From positions 1 through 62,977 of the forward strand of contig NZ_JXLE01000010.1 of NCBI RefSeq assembly GCF_001886265.1: a stretch of 62,977 nucleotides of DNA, read 5' to 3'. The DNA comes from Enterococcus thailandicus (GTDB lineage Bacteria > Bacillota > Bacilli > Lactobacillales > Enterococcaceae). Within the stretch, counting starts at the first letter, position 1, and each line of letters opens with the position of its first letter. Shown here piece by piece: positions 32,318-40,852 of the stretch. Both the position numbers and the translations under genes were made by a program. Below the pieces are notes generated by a model, which was not told the origin of the DNA, ran no database searches, and saw only the letters and a program-made list of their open reading frames with translations.

Positions 32318-32746
32318 ATGAACGACTTTTTTGGTAATGAAACTTGGATTCAAGCAGCAAGCTTCGCACTTCGCTATGAAGTCTTTGTTTTAGAACAGCA
32401 TATTCCACCAGAATGGGAGTTTGATGCACTCGATACCAGTCAAAGAAATTATTTTTTACTCCTTGATGATCTAATTCCTGTTGCGACTTTACGTTATCAA
32501 CTGAAAAGCGAAACATGTTTTCAGCCTGACCGTTTTTGTGTGGCAAAACCCTACCGCAAAAAAGGCATTGGACGTTCACTGTTGTTCAAGGCAGAACAAG
32601 TTGCCAAAAATAATGGCTGTCGGTTAAGCTATTTAGTCGCTGAGTTAACAGCGCAGTCATTTTATGAACGCTGTGGGTATGTTTCCTGTACGCCACCTTT
32701 TGAAGAAGATGGCATTCTTTGTGTAGGCATGGAAAAAATTTTATGA
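32318..32746 (+). CDS. GNAT-family N-acetyltransferase
   Basis: 142 residues. Acetyl-CoA-dependent transferase fold: RYEVFVLEQHIPPEWEFDALD at the start (ElaA-like), the beta4 segment FQPDRFCVAK, the acetyl-CoA loop YRKKGIGRSLL (Q/RxxGxG/A) and the ending YERCGYVSCTPPFEEDGI, typical of the ElaA/YjcF branch. Substrate unknown. GGAGG 9 bases before the ATG. Convergent with the cshB-like gene, with repeats between. Confidence 0.88.
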   Translation: MNDFFGNETWIQAASFALRYEVFVLEQHIPPEWEFDALDTSQRNYFLLLDDLIPVATLRYQLKSETCFQPDRFCVAKPYRKKGIGRSLLFKAEQVAKNNGCRLSYLVAELTAQSFYERCGYVSCTPPFEEDGILCVGMEKIL

Positions 32747-32768
32747 TTAGCTAACTCAATAACAGTAT

Positions 32769-32907
32769 AAAAAAACTTAGACAAATCTAAAAAATCTGTT
32801 TGTCCTTAACTCTGATTTCAATAGTAAAACCGCCTAAAATCAACGTTTTCAAAAAACGAATTTTAGACGGTTTTTTTCTTGAATATTTTTGTCTCAGACT
32901 CTTTTTT
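32769..32907. repeat. Nested stem-loop element, copy 1 (terminator-like)
   Basis: A compound palindrome: inner stem CCTAAAAT-CAACGTTTT / AAAACG-ATTTTAG-CGG followed by a T-run (32827-32878), and outer arms around CAAATCT..GTCTCAGACTC. About 135 bases align with a second copy at 56768-56901, including the TTAAC and CAAT segments between stems. Serves at least as a terminator for the acetyltransferase gene. Confidence 0.75.
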
Positions 32908-32998
32908 ACGAATAAACGGTGTTCAAGAAGTAACTCCTTCCAAATAAGCCTAAATTTCACAAAAATTTGTTTTTATTTATTGGAGTTGAACACTTTCT

Positions 32999-33248
32999 CC
33001 ACAACCTTACTCACGGTGTTCTCAAAACAACTCCTCAAGAAAGTTTGCATTCACTTCAAAATGTGGACTGCTATTTTGTGTGCTTCCACGCTATCTTGTC
33101 GGAGCAAATCGTTTTGCGCCACATCCTCTTTCACGGTGTTTCTCAAGCAACTTCTCGAAACAATTCATAACTGTCCAAAAACATAAGCAGCTATTTTTGT
33201 CAGTTCTTCATTATTTTTTCGAAGCTGAGCGCTTGGAGCCACAACCTT
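32999..33248 (-). repeat. Modular palindromic repeats, cluster C
   Basis: Reverse-oriented units from 33248 to about 33131 (module with AACTG-type arms) and from 33130 to about 33011 (module related to cluster D unit 1: CGCAAAACG, GCTCCGACAAGATAGCG). The second unit start is degenerate (CACATCCTC for CACAACCTT). The outer end is an aberrant GTGGAGAAAGTG. The 33248 end lies next to the cshB stop codon (33250-33252). Confidence 0.85.
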
Positions 33249-33249
33249 T

Positions 33250-34599
33250 TTATTTATGTGAACTTTTTTTATTTTTACGAGCTGTTCGTGACTGTTGGCG
33301 ACGTTCGATTTTACGTTCTTGTTTGTTCTTTTCAGCAATCGCCCAATCAATCTTCTTCTTGTAGCCCGGTTTAATTTTTTTCTTTTTCTTTTTCACTAAC
33401 CCAATCAATGTTGGATCCAATGTGTCTTTTGATTTTTCGCGTTTTGTTCGACGATTTCGGTCATAAGTTTTCATAATTTCGCCGTCTTTGATTTCTTTCG
33501 GTTCAAATTTGACACCTAACGTTTCCAACATGTCAATTGATTGTTCATCACTTGGCGAATAAAGCGTGATTGCCGTTCCTTTGAGACCATTTCTCCCCGT
33601 TCGACCGACACGGTGAATGAAGAAATCTGTATCTTCAGGAATCTCTGCGTTGATCACATGTGAGACCCCTTCAATATCGATTCCTCGTGCAGCAAGGTCG
33701 GTTGCTACTACATATTGAAATTCTAAATCTTGTACTTGGCGCATCACGCGTTTACGTTCGCGAGGAGTGATGCCTCCATGAATTTTCGCAACTTTCAAAC
33801 CTTTTTTCTTCAAATAATCTGCGATTTCATCAACATGTTGTTTCGTATTTGCAAATACAATTGCTAAATACGGATGACCAATTGTCAATAATTGATAGAT
33901 CATTTTATTTTTATCTTTGCCTTTCGTCGACATCAACCAGTTTTCAATATCTTCAGAGATAATTGCTTTTGGTTTGATTTCTTCGATAATAGGGTTTTGC
34001 ATATATTTACGCAAAAATGGACGCAATTTTTCTGGGATTGTTGCTGAGAATACTAAAAATTGAACTTTTTCAGGTAAACGACCTGCGATTTGATCGACTT
34101 CATTTAAGAATCCCATATCCAATGTCATATCTGCTTCATCGACAACAAACGCAAATGCTGTATGGATTTTTAACGCTTGTTCATTCATCATATCTAAAAT
34201 ACGACCTGGTGTTCCAACTACGACATGTGGTTGTTGGTGACGTAAACGATCCAATTGGCGTTGCTTATCCGTTCCACCAACAAAATTGCTGACACGAATT
34301 TCTGGTGATGAAAATTGTGCAAGCTGATTAGCGGCCTTATAAATTTGTGCAGCTAATTCGCGACTTGGAGCAGTAATGACTACTTGGACTTCTTCCTTTG
34401 TAGCATTAATTTTATTAAATAGTGGCAATAAAAATGTATGTGTTTTTCCAGAACCTGTTTGTGATTGACCAACAATATTTTTTCCTTTGGCAATCAATGG
34501 AATCAATTTTTCTTGTACTTCCGTTGGTTGCACGAAGCCCTTTGCTGTCAATGCTTCGTTAATAAATGGTTGAAAGTTGAATTTATCAAAATTATTCAT
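33250..34599 (-). CDS. cshB: DEAD-box RNA helicase, CshB-like
   Basis: 449 residues. Q motif near 20 (FVQPTEVQEKLIP), motif I SQTGSGKT, Ia PSRELAAQ, II DEAD in VVDEADMTLD, III SAT, and helicase C motifs VFANTKQ, ARGIDIEG and HRVGRTGR. C-terminal 70 residues are Lys/Arg-rich and disordered. ATP-dependent RNA unwinding, in Bacillus linked with cold adaptation and ribosome assembly. Similarity to CshB rather than CshA is by length and the basic tail. The stop codon abuts repeat cluster C. Confidence 0.9.
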   Translation of the reverse strand: MNNFDKFNFQPFINEALTAKGFVQPTEVQEKLIPLIAKGKNIVGQSQTGSGKTHTFLLPLFNKINATKEEVQVVITAPSRELAAQIYKAANQLAQFSSPEIRVSNFVGGTDKQRQLDRLRHQQPHVVVGTPGRILDMMNEQALKIHTAFAFVVDEADMTLDMGFLNEVDQIAGRLPEKVQFLVFSATIPEKLRPFLRKYMQNPIIEEIKPKAIISEDIENWLMSTKGKDKNKMIYQLLTIGHPYLAIVFANTKQHVDEIADYLKKKGLKVAKIHGGITPRERKRVMRQVQDLEFQYVVATDLAARGIDIEGVSHVINAEIPEDTDFFIHRVGRTGRNGLKGTAITLYSPSDEQSIDMLETLGVKFEPKEIKDGEIMKTYDRNRRTKREKSKDTLDPTLIGLVKKKKKKIKPGYKKKIDWAIAEKNKQERKIERRQQSRTARKNKKSSHK

Positions 34600-34735
34600 C
34601 TATGCACCTCTTCTCTTTAATTTTTCACGACTTTGGCATTATAACACAGCCGCATGATTTTTGCTCTCTTATTCTCAAACAGTGATTCGCGCCTTCTTTA
34701 CAATATCTCATCAGATTTCATCAGCAATTTTCAAT

Positions 34736-35875
34736 TTATTTATTTTTGATCGTGCTGATGGTGTAGGTATGACTTGCTTTTTCATAAAACAAGACACTTT
34801 TTTTCCTCACAAACGAAAGTACGAGATTCAAGACAAAAATTCCTTGAGCAAACATCAAGCCCATAAAAACAAAAATCGCCGTCATTTGCAGTACACCAGT
34901 TGATTGGTCCATGATTTGTTGTGAAAATTGAATTGCCCAACTCAAACCATAAAACAAGAAATAGAGATAGCTATAACGAATCAACAATGCCTTAAAAGAA
35001 ATCCGTTCTTTCTTTTCTTCCACAACTTGAATGCGTACAACTTTTTTTCCAAGTGTCTTACCATTTGTTAGATAAGTCAAAACGATAAAATACAAGAAAA
35101 CTTCTAGGAAAATCCACTCACTGTTCGTCGTAACGACATCTTTTTTGAACATTAATTGTAGCAAAATAGAGATGACGCTATCTAGTATTCCCAAAAATAC
35201 CCAGTCAATCAAATATGCAACCAATCTTCTTGTTAAGGAAACTTTTTGACCTTTCTCATAAGATATCTCATCCATTCTCGCTCTCGTCGGCAACATGAAA
35301 GTGAAAATTGGTGCTATAAGATAACCTAGTGTGCCCCCCAGCGTGTTGTGAAGCAAATCATTCACATCAAACAAGCGATACGGTCTAGGATAAATAAAGT
35401 ACAGACCACTTAATTGTGTAAGCTCAAAAAACAACGATAAGCAAAAGCTTGCAATGATTGTTTTTGCAAAAGATAATCTAAAATAATATCTTAAATAAAT
35501 CCCAAAAGGTACCAGCAATAAGATATTAAACACTGGTTCTAAAAAGACGCTTTGTTTCATCGCAGCTAAATAAGTACTCGGATCATGAATGTTTAATACT
35601 GTTTGATTCCAAAAATGATGCCATGAAGCAAACAACTCTAGCTCCATTTTAGGTCCTGTCATCTGAGCCACTGTTTCCCTTGCTGGTAATGGTAGAATAA
35701 CTAGAAAATATGCACATAATAGGTAAAATACAAAAGAATAAAGAATAACACCTCGATATAAGAGAAATGTTCCATATTTACGGTATTCATAAATAAAGAA
35801 GACCGACGAAATTGCTAGTGCTAAAAATGGAAATACAAATAATGCAAACCGAATTGGTTCAATATAACTTGCCAT
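34736..35875 (-). CDS. VanZ-like / RDD fusion membrane protein
   Basis: 379 residues from ATG 35875 (GGTGG 7 bases upstream). N-terminal half is a VanZ-like domain with about five helices and the signature FDVNDLLHNTLGGTLGYLI near residue 180; C-terminal half is an RDD domain (SLTRRLVAYLIDWVFLG, then GKTLGKKVVRIQVV) with three more helices. VanZ proteins confer low-level teicoplanin resistance by an unclear mechanism; chromosomal VanZ-like proteins are common and not evidence of glycopeptide resistance. The fusion is seen in several Firmicutes. No van genes nearby. Confidence 0.85.
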   Translation of the reverse strand: MASYIEPIRFALFVFPFLALAISSVFFIYEYRKYGTFLLYRGVILYSFVFYLLCAYFLVILPLPARETVAQMTGPKMELELFASWHHFWNQTVLNIHDPSTYLAAMKQSVFLEPVFNILLLVPFGIYLRYYFRLSFAKTIIASFCLSLFFELTQLSGLYFIYPRPYRLFDVNDLLHNTLGGTLGYLIAPIFTFMLPTRARMDEISYEKGQKVSLTRRLVAYLIDWVFLGILDSVISILLQLMFKKDVVTTNSEWIFLEVFLYFIVLTYLTNGKTLGKKVVRIQVVEEKKERISFKALLIRYSYLYFLFYGLSWAIQFSQQIMDQSTGVLQMTAIFVFMGLMFAQGIFVLNLVLSFVRKKSVLFYEKASHTYTISTIKNK

Positions 35876-36021
35876 AACAACCCACCACACTTTTTATAAA
35901 TTTTCTTGAGTATCAACATACATTTTATCAAGCATTTCAATGCTTAATCAAGCAACGACGCTATTATTTCTCAATTCAGCCAATTTGAAGTATCATAAAT
36001 GGTATACGAGGAGGTGTCGAA

Positions 36022-36348
36022 GTGCTGAATTTCTATTTTGTCTTTGGAGTTCCAGTTTTTTTATTCGTGCTGTATTTAGGATTTGCGTATCTACGCAAAA
36101 AAACCAAAATCCATTATCTAGGTTTTATTTTGTTGATTATTTCCGGCTTCATGATGGTTTTCAACCTTCAAACATGGCAACAAGCCGCCACTGAACTGCA
36201 GAACATTTCGTCACAAACACTTTCCGCTCAAATCGGTTATCCAGTTTATCTGATCTGGTTACCAATCATTGTAGCTGGTTGTTTATTCTTCTTAAATCTG
36301 ATTCGTGGCTATCGTCGCTTAACAAGTTTTAAGAAAAAGAACTCTTAG
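36022..36348 (+). CDS. Small three-helix membrane protein
   Basis: 108 residues starting with GTG 36022, with GGAGGTG 8 bases upstream. Hydrophobic helices at about 4-24, 31-49 and 73-95, a short outer loop (QTWQQAATELQNISSQ) and a basic C-terminus (RRLTSFKKKNS), suggesting N-out, C-in. No family recognised. Own terminator downstream; divergent from the VanZ-RDD gene. Confidence 0.65.
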   Translation: MLNFYFVFGVPVFLFVLYLGFAYLRKKTKIHYLGFILLIISGFMMVFNLQTWQQAATELQNISSQTLSAQIGYPVYLIWLPIIVAGCLFFLNLIRGYRRLTSFKKKNS

Positions 36349-36361
36349 CTTTTTACTAACA

Positions 36362-36397
36362 TAAATACTACGATAATTGTCGTGGTATTTTGTTTTT
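36362..36397 (+). terminator. Terminator of small membrane protein gene
   Basis: AAATAC-ACGA / TCGT-GTATTT stem followed by TGTTTTTT. Confidence 0.85.
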
Positions 36398-36447
36398 TAT
36401 CTAAGTTTGCATAATACATAATTAGTTAACAAACTTCATTTACTCCA

Positions 36448-37098
36448 CTAATCACTTGTATTCTCCCACTCTTGATAAAATTCTTTTAAAAAATCACGCA
36501 TAAATCGTTCACGACGTTGCGCTTCTGTTTTCCCATAAACGGTATTCATTTGTGCAGGCAATAAAAATAACTTTTCATAAAAATGATTGATAACGGTGGA
36601 ACCTTTACGATAATCGGCTTTATTCGCATACTTTTGTGGCAGCATCTCAGGATCATGAATGGGATGACCATGTCCACCACCAAAATAAGCTGTTCTCAAA
36701 ATCCCAATTGCACCTAATGCATCCAGCCGATCTGCATCTTGAACAATTTCTCCTTCAATCGTTAATTCTTCGGCATTTTCTCCAAGACTTTTAGAAAAGG
36801 ACATATTTTCAATAATAGAAAAAATTGCGGTGATTTGATGCTCGGTTAAATCAATCTCTTTTAAAAAAGTAACTAATTCTTTTTTCGCCTGTGCTTCATC
36901 AGAAACGACTTTATCATCAATCGTATCGTGAAGATAAGCCGCCGCCAAGGTAATTTCTCGATCAGCAGTTGGTTCTGTTGCTAAGATATCTGTTGCTAAC
37001 TGAACAACTCGCTTCGTATGGTCTTCTCCATGACCTGTTTGATCATTTTTCAATTGATTGAAACTATACGCAGCTATCTTTTTTAGTTTTTCGCCCAT
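36448..37098 (-). CDS. HD-domain phosphohydrolase (YedJ-like)
   Basis: 216 residues. HD superfamily metal ligands: GHGEDHTKRVV at residues 22-32 (first His), YLHDTIDDK at about 55 (the HD pair) and a C-terminal Asp in VQDADRLDALGA. This belongs to the YedJ/YpgQ group of small nucleotide pyrophosphohydrolases; YpgQ hydrolyses dNTPs in Bacillus. Therefore nucleotide metabolism or housecleaning is probable. GTGGGGG upstream of the ATG. 97 bases after the M32 carboxypeptidase start side, with the carboxypeptidase terminator in between. Confidence 0.8.
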   Translation of the reverse strand: MGEKLKKIAAYSFNQLKNDQTGHGEDHTKRVVQLATDILATEPTADREITLAAAYLHDTIDDKVVSDEAQAKKELVTFLKEIDLTEHQITAIFSIIENMSFSKSLGENAEELTIEGEIVQDADRLDALGAIGILRTAYFGGGHGHPIHDPEMLPQKYANKADYRKGSTVINHFYEKLFLLPAQMNTVYGKTEAQRRERFMRDFLKEFYQEWENTSD

Positions 37099-37151
37099 TT
37101 TTCTACCCCCACATTAATTTTTCTCCTCATTTTTAACAAATTCATCGAACA

Positions 37152-37189
37152 GAAAAAGTCTGGAACAAATGAAACAATGTTCCAGACTT
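37152..37189 (-). terminator. Terminator after HD gene / M32 peptidase gap
   Basis: AAGTCTGGAACA / TGTTCCAGACT perfect stem with a T-run on the minus strand (AGACTTTTT), lying between the M32 peptidase start side... the peptidase reads leftwards and its stop is at 37196, so this is its terminator. Confidence 0.9.
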
Positions 37190-37195
37190 CCAGTT

Positions 37196-38692
37196 TTAGT
37201 TTACTTGGTACACGTCGAAGTATAGGTTTCGCATATATTCAATCAAATAATTAGGATTTAGTGGTTCATTTGTAGCATCCTGAATCAATTGGTTTGGTTT
37301 TCTTGAAGCCCCATATTGGTGAATATGTTTTTCCATCCACTTCTTGATTGGTGAATAGTCATCTGAAGCTAAAACCTCATCAATTGACAATTCTTTTTCT
37401 AGTGCATGTAATAGTTGCGCTGCATACATGTACCCAAGAGCATATGAAGGGAAATAGCCAAAACTTGCACCTGACCAGTGGACATCTTGAAGGATTCCTT
37501 CCAGATCATTGGTTGGCCGAACACCTAAATATTCTTCGTATTTTTGATTCCAGACTTCTGGAAGTTCAGCAATTGCTAAATTTTCATTGAAAATCATTTT
37601 CTCGATTTCGTAACGAATAATAATATGCAAAGGATAAGTTAAACTATCTGCCTCAATGCGAATCAAACTTGCTCGTGTACGTTTCAATGAGCGGTAGAAA
37701 TCAGCAAACGCAATATCAGCAAATGCCCCTTCTGCGCATTCTTGGAAGAAAGGATATTGTTTTTCCCAGAAGCTTCGATTGCTTCCAACAATAATTTCGT
37801 TAAATAAAGATTGCGATTCATGAATGCCCATTGAAGCGCCTTGATAAACGGGTGTATACGCATATTTATCGTCAATATCTTGTTCATACATTCCGTGACC
37901 TGCTTCATGGATAACACCAAAAACAGCCATTTGAAAATCATGTTCATTCCAACGAGTTGTGATTCGTGCATCATTGGGATTGATACCGGTCATAAATGGA
38001 TGGATTGTATCATCTAAACGCCCTCGGCTGAAATCATACCCTAATTGTTCGATAACGCCCACAACGAATCGTTTTTGTTGTTCTTTCGTCATTTTACGTG
38101 AAAGAAAACTGGTTTCAGGTTCTGTTCCTTTTTCACTAATTTCTTCACGAATAGACATGATTCCATCTTTTAATTGTGCAAATACTTTGTCTAGAATTTC
38201 AACAGTCATGCCTGGTTCATACTGATTCAACAGCACGTCATAAGGCGTCTTTTCATCTTTTTGCCAATAAGGAATCAGCTCTTTGGTCAATTCAATATTT
38301 TGTGTCAACGCTGATTCAAAATCAGCAAACTGTTTTGTTTCTCGTGATTTTTGCCATTGACCATGCGCAGAAGAAATTGCTGCGCTATATTTTGTCATCA
38401 ATTCTTGAGGCACATTATGTTCTAGTTCAAAGTCTTCTTTCACTTTCCGATATGCGGCTTGACCTACTTCAGATAATTCTTCTGGATGCTCGCCAAAATA
38501 AGCAAGTGCTTCCTCGATTTTAGGTCCTACTTTTTTCGCAAAGTAAAGGCTGTACAAGTAACTGTCAACAGCACTACGGTATTCACTGGCTTTTTCAGGC
38601 ATCCCTGTCTGTGTATCCCAGTCCAAAATACCTAATGCTTGTTGCAAAAGGTTAATTTCTTTTAATTCTTGTAAAAATTCTGTTTCTTTCAT
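37196..38692 (-). CDS. Carboxypeptidase Taq (M32 metallopeptidase)
   Basis: 498 residues, the family length. Metallocarboxypeptidase releasing C-terminal residues from peptides in the cytosol. HEAGH in GVIHEAGHGMYEQ at about residue 262 supplies two zinc ligands and the catalytic Glu; HESQSLFNE at about 292 supplies the third (Glu) and is the M32 signature, and the GDIHWSGASFGYFPSYALG region near 405 is also conserved (here QDVHWSG). Largely helical. GGAGG before the ATG. Peptide recycling is the expected role in a proteolytic lactic acid bacterium. Confidence 0.95.
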   Translation of the reverse strand: MKETEFLQELKEINLLQQALGILDWDTQTGMPEKASEYRSAVDSYLYSLYFAKKVGPKIEEALAYFGEHPEELSEVGQAAYRKVKEDFELEHNVPQELMTKYSAAISSAHGQWQKSRETKQFADFESALTQNIELTKELIPYWQKDEKTPYDVLLNQYEPGMTVEILDKVFAQLKDGIMSIREEISEKGTEPETSFLSRKMTKEQQKRFVVGVIEQLGYDFSRGRLDDTIHPFMTGINPNDARITTRWNEHDFQMAVFGVIHEAGHGMYEQDIDDKYAYTPVYQGASMGIHESQSLFNEIIVGSNRSFWEKQYPFFQECAEGAFADIAFADFYRSLKRTRASLIRIEADSLTYPLHIIIRYEIEKMIFNENLAIAELPEVWNQKYEEYLGVRPTNDLEGILQDVHWSGASFGYFPSYALGYMYAAQLLHALEKELSIDEVLASDDYSPIKKWMEKHIHQYGASRKPNQLIQDATNEPLNPNYLIEYMRNLYFDVYQVN

Positions 38693-38730
38693 CTGTCATT
38701 CCTCCAAAAATCCAAATTTAAAAACAAATC

Positions 38731-39894
38731 CTAACCTTCTTTTTTCACACGAGGTGGACGTGTTCCCCAGTACTGGAATAAATCAGTTCTTAAAGCACCG
38801 TTATATAATTTACGTTTCTTTGTTGCTTTTTGTCCGTAATATTCTTCAAATGCTAAATCACTGGTCAAGATGTATTTACTCCATGTTTTCAATGGTCTAA
38901 ATACGTCACCCATTTCTCGATACAGCTTACGAACTGTTTCTTCCTCACCCAAGCGTTCTCCATACGGTGGGTTAGCAACGATTACGCCATATTCTTTATC
39001 CGTCTTGAAATCTTTCAACGCTTGTTGCTTAAAGGTAATTGAATCACCCAATCCAATTTCTTCCGCATTCGCTTTTGCGATTTCAATCATTCGTCCATTG
39101 ATATCTGAACCAGTAATATCTAGTTCTACATCGTAATCAGCTTGTTCTTCTGCTGCAGCACGTACTTCTTCCATGATGTTATTGTCAAACCATTCCCATG
39201 ATTCACAAACAAACTCACGGTTAAATCCTGGTGCAATATTGTGTCCAATTAAGGCTGCCTCAATACAAATAGTTCCAGAACCACAAACAGGATCATAAAA
39301 AGGACGATCTTTACGCCATGTTGTTAGTGCGATTAGCGCAGCTGCCATATTTTCTTTTAATGGTGCGCCACCTTTTTCCAAACGATAGCCACGTTTAAAT
39401 AAACTTGGTCCTGTCGTATCTAACGTGACCATCACATGGTCTTTCAGCAAAGCAACTTCTAATTGAAAATGAGCACCGGTTTCTGTCAACGGTACAGAAG
39501 CTGGCCGGTGGTAATACGTACGCAAACGATCAACAATTGCTTTCTTAGTGATTGCTTGACAATCCGGTGTACTATATAGTTTTGATTTAATCGATTTTCC
39601 AGCAACTGGAAATTCTGCATCTAAAGGTAAAAAATCTTCCCATGGTAAAGCTTTCACATTTTCAAATAATTCATCAAACGTAAATGCATCAAACTCACCT
39701 ACAACGATTTTGACACGGTCTGCTGTACGCAACCATAAGTTCGCTGTTGCGATTGTTTCCATCGTGCCCTCAAAACGCGCACGACCGTTTTCCACTTGAC
39801 AATCAATTCCTAAATCACGTAATTCTTTCCCAACAAGAGCTTCTAAACCGCTTGCGGCAGTTGCTACAAGGTTAAATTTTCTATTTTTATCCAT
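38731..39894 (-). CDS. THUMP-domain rRNA methyltransferase (RlmL/YpsC-like)
   Basis: 387 residues from ATG 39894 with AAGGAG 6 bases upstream; the longer open frame runs into the RNase P RNA terminator and is rejected. N-terminal ferredoxin-like and THUMP RNA-binding domains (residues 1-155), then a Rossmann methyltransferase with DPVCGSGTICIEAA (SAM site) and the N6-adenine/guanine type catalytic NPPYGERLG. The Bacillus counterpart YpsC likewise sits next to rnpB and gpsB. Probably makes N2-methylguanosine in 23S rRNA. Confidence 0.92.
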   Translation of the reverse strand: MDKNRKFNLVATAASGLEALVGKELRDLGIDCQVENGRARFEGTMETIATANLWLRTADRVKIVVGEFDAFTFDELFENVKALPWEDFLPLDAEFPVAGKSIKSKLYSTPDCQAITKKAIVDRLRTYYHRPASVPLTETGAHFQLEVALLKDHVMVTLDTTGPSLFKRGYRLEKGGAPLKENMAAALIALTTWRKDRPFYDPVCGSGTICIEAALIGHNIAPGFNREFVCESWEWFDNNIMEEVRAAAEEQADYDVELDITGSDINGRMIEIAKANAEEIGLGDSITFKQQALKDFKTDKEYGVIVANPPYGERLGEEETVRKLYREMGDVFRPLKTWSKYILTSDLAFEEYYGQKATKKRKLYNGALRTDLFQYWGTRPPRVKKEG

Positions 39895-39910
39895 ACTAAT
39901 CTCCTTATTT

Positions 39911-39942
39911 ATAAAAAAAACCTTCACAACATCGTTGGAAGG
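39911..39942 (-). terminator. rnpB terminator
   Basis: Minus strand CCTTC-AAC / GTT-GAAGG hairpin and eight T, 15 bases beyond the 3' end of RNase P RNA and 17 before the methyltransferase ATG. Confidence 0.88.
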
Positions 39943-39957
39943 TATTCCCTGATTATT

Positions 39958-40334
39958 GCGATTTTCTGTAAGCCATGTTTTGTCCTTTATTCCTCCAGGG
40001 AGAAGAAATAAAGGGGTAACCATCTATCTGCAGTTTACCTGCCCTTTTGCCTTGTTCTGATTCCTAGCAAAAAGCGCCCCTACCATTGTTTGGGTTGCTC
40101 GCTCGAGGGGTTTACCGCGTTCCACCGAATAAGTTTCCCGATTCGCTTCGTCACTGTGGCACTTTCAAGGATACTAAAGCATAGTCGAAACCTTAGCTCG
40201 TTTTCCTGCCGTTACTCCTTAGAGTACCTTAGCTTATCTTTTCGCTAAGCACGAACACTACAGACATCACAGTCTGTGCGAGCATGGACTTTCCTCAGCC
40301 TGATCAAGTCAGACCGCGATTACCCGAAAACCGC
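39958..40334 (-). ncRNA. rnpB: RNase P RNA, class B
   Basis: About 377 bases on the minus strand. Diagnostic segments are GAGGAAAGTCCATGCTCGCAC near the 5' end (only part shown as conserved core), GTGAAAGTGCCACAGTGACGAAG-type region, GGAACGCGGTAAACCCCTCG, and ACAAAACATGGCTTACAGA near the 3' end. The ends pair: GCGGTTTTC (5') with GAAAATCGC (3'), forming P1. Catalytic RNA that trims the 5' leader of tRNA precursors. Placement between gpsB and a YpsC-like gene is the same as in Bacillus. Ends are approximate to a few bases. Confidence 0.96.
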
Positions 40335-40347
40335 AAAAATTCACTAA

Positions 40348-40758
40348 TTAAAATTGACGTGTTTTTTCGTTGTCATCACTTGCATCTGCATTTGTATAGT
40401 TGCCTGCATTTGGTTGTGCAGAAGCAGCTGGTGTTGCTTGGTCAAGTTTTTTTCCAAAAACTTCACGTTCAAGATTTGATAAACGTTTCAAAATATCAAA
40501 GTTTGTTACTGCTGTACTCTTAGGTGCTTCTGTTGGTTGCACGCGAGTTTGTGTTCCTTGTGTTTTTGATAGTTGAGCAACTTTAGCACTCAAACGATCA
40601 TTTTCTTCTTGTAAAGCAAGGAGTTCTTTGCTGTATGCTTCATAATCTTTAATAATATTGTCCAAAAATTCGTCGACTTCAATCGGATCGTATCCACGCA
40701 TTTTGGTTTTGAATTCTTGTTGTAAAATGTCTTTTGGACTATAAATCAAATTCGCCAT
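40348..40758 (-). CDS. gpsB: Cell-division regulator GpsB
   Basis: 136 residues. DivIVA-like N-terminal domain (MANLIYSPKDILQQEFKTK..GYDPIEVDEFLDNIIKDYE, residues 1-40) continues into a coiled coil to about 68, then a low-complexity Gln/Thr/Ala linker and a short C-terminal helix (NFDILKRLSNLEREVFG) that trimerises or hexamerises the protein. GpsB coordinates PBP1A and other wall enzymes between septal and side-wall growth; the pbp1A gene lies about 1.3 kb away. GAGGTG precedes the ATG. Its stop is 13 bases from the RNase P RNA. Confidence 0.95.
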   Translation of the reverse strand: MANLIYSPKDILQQEFKTKMRGYDPIEVDEFLDNIIKDYEAYSKELLALQEENDRLSAKVAQLSKTQGTQTRVQPTEAPKSTAVTNFDILKRLSNLEREVFGKKLDQATPAASAQPNAGNYTNADASDDNEKTRQF

Positions 40759-40852
40759 ATTTACACCTCTATTTAATTCTCGTTTACATTATAACTTTTC
40801 TACTTTTCCCATTGTATCGGAAAAATAACTATAAATCAAACACTATCTACTT

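Noticed and set aside
32316-32579. Leftward frame overlapping the acetyltransferase gene
   Set aside because: The plus-strand gene has a good ribosome binding site and GNAT motifs; the antisense frame has neither.
34736-35875. Evidence of glycopeptide resistance
   Set aside because: A lone VanZ-like domain without other van genes is common in Firmicute chromosomes.
38731-40023. Methyltransferase start at 40023
   Set aside because: It would extend through the rnpB terminator into RNase P RNA; ATG 39894 has AAGGAG directly before it.
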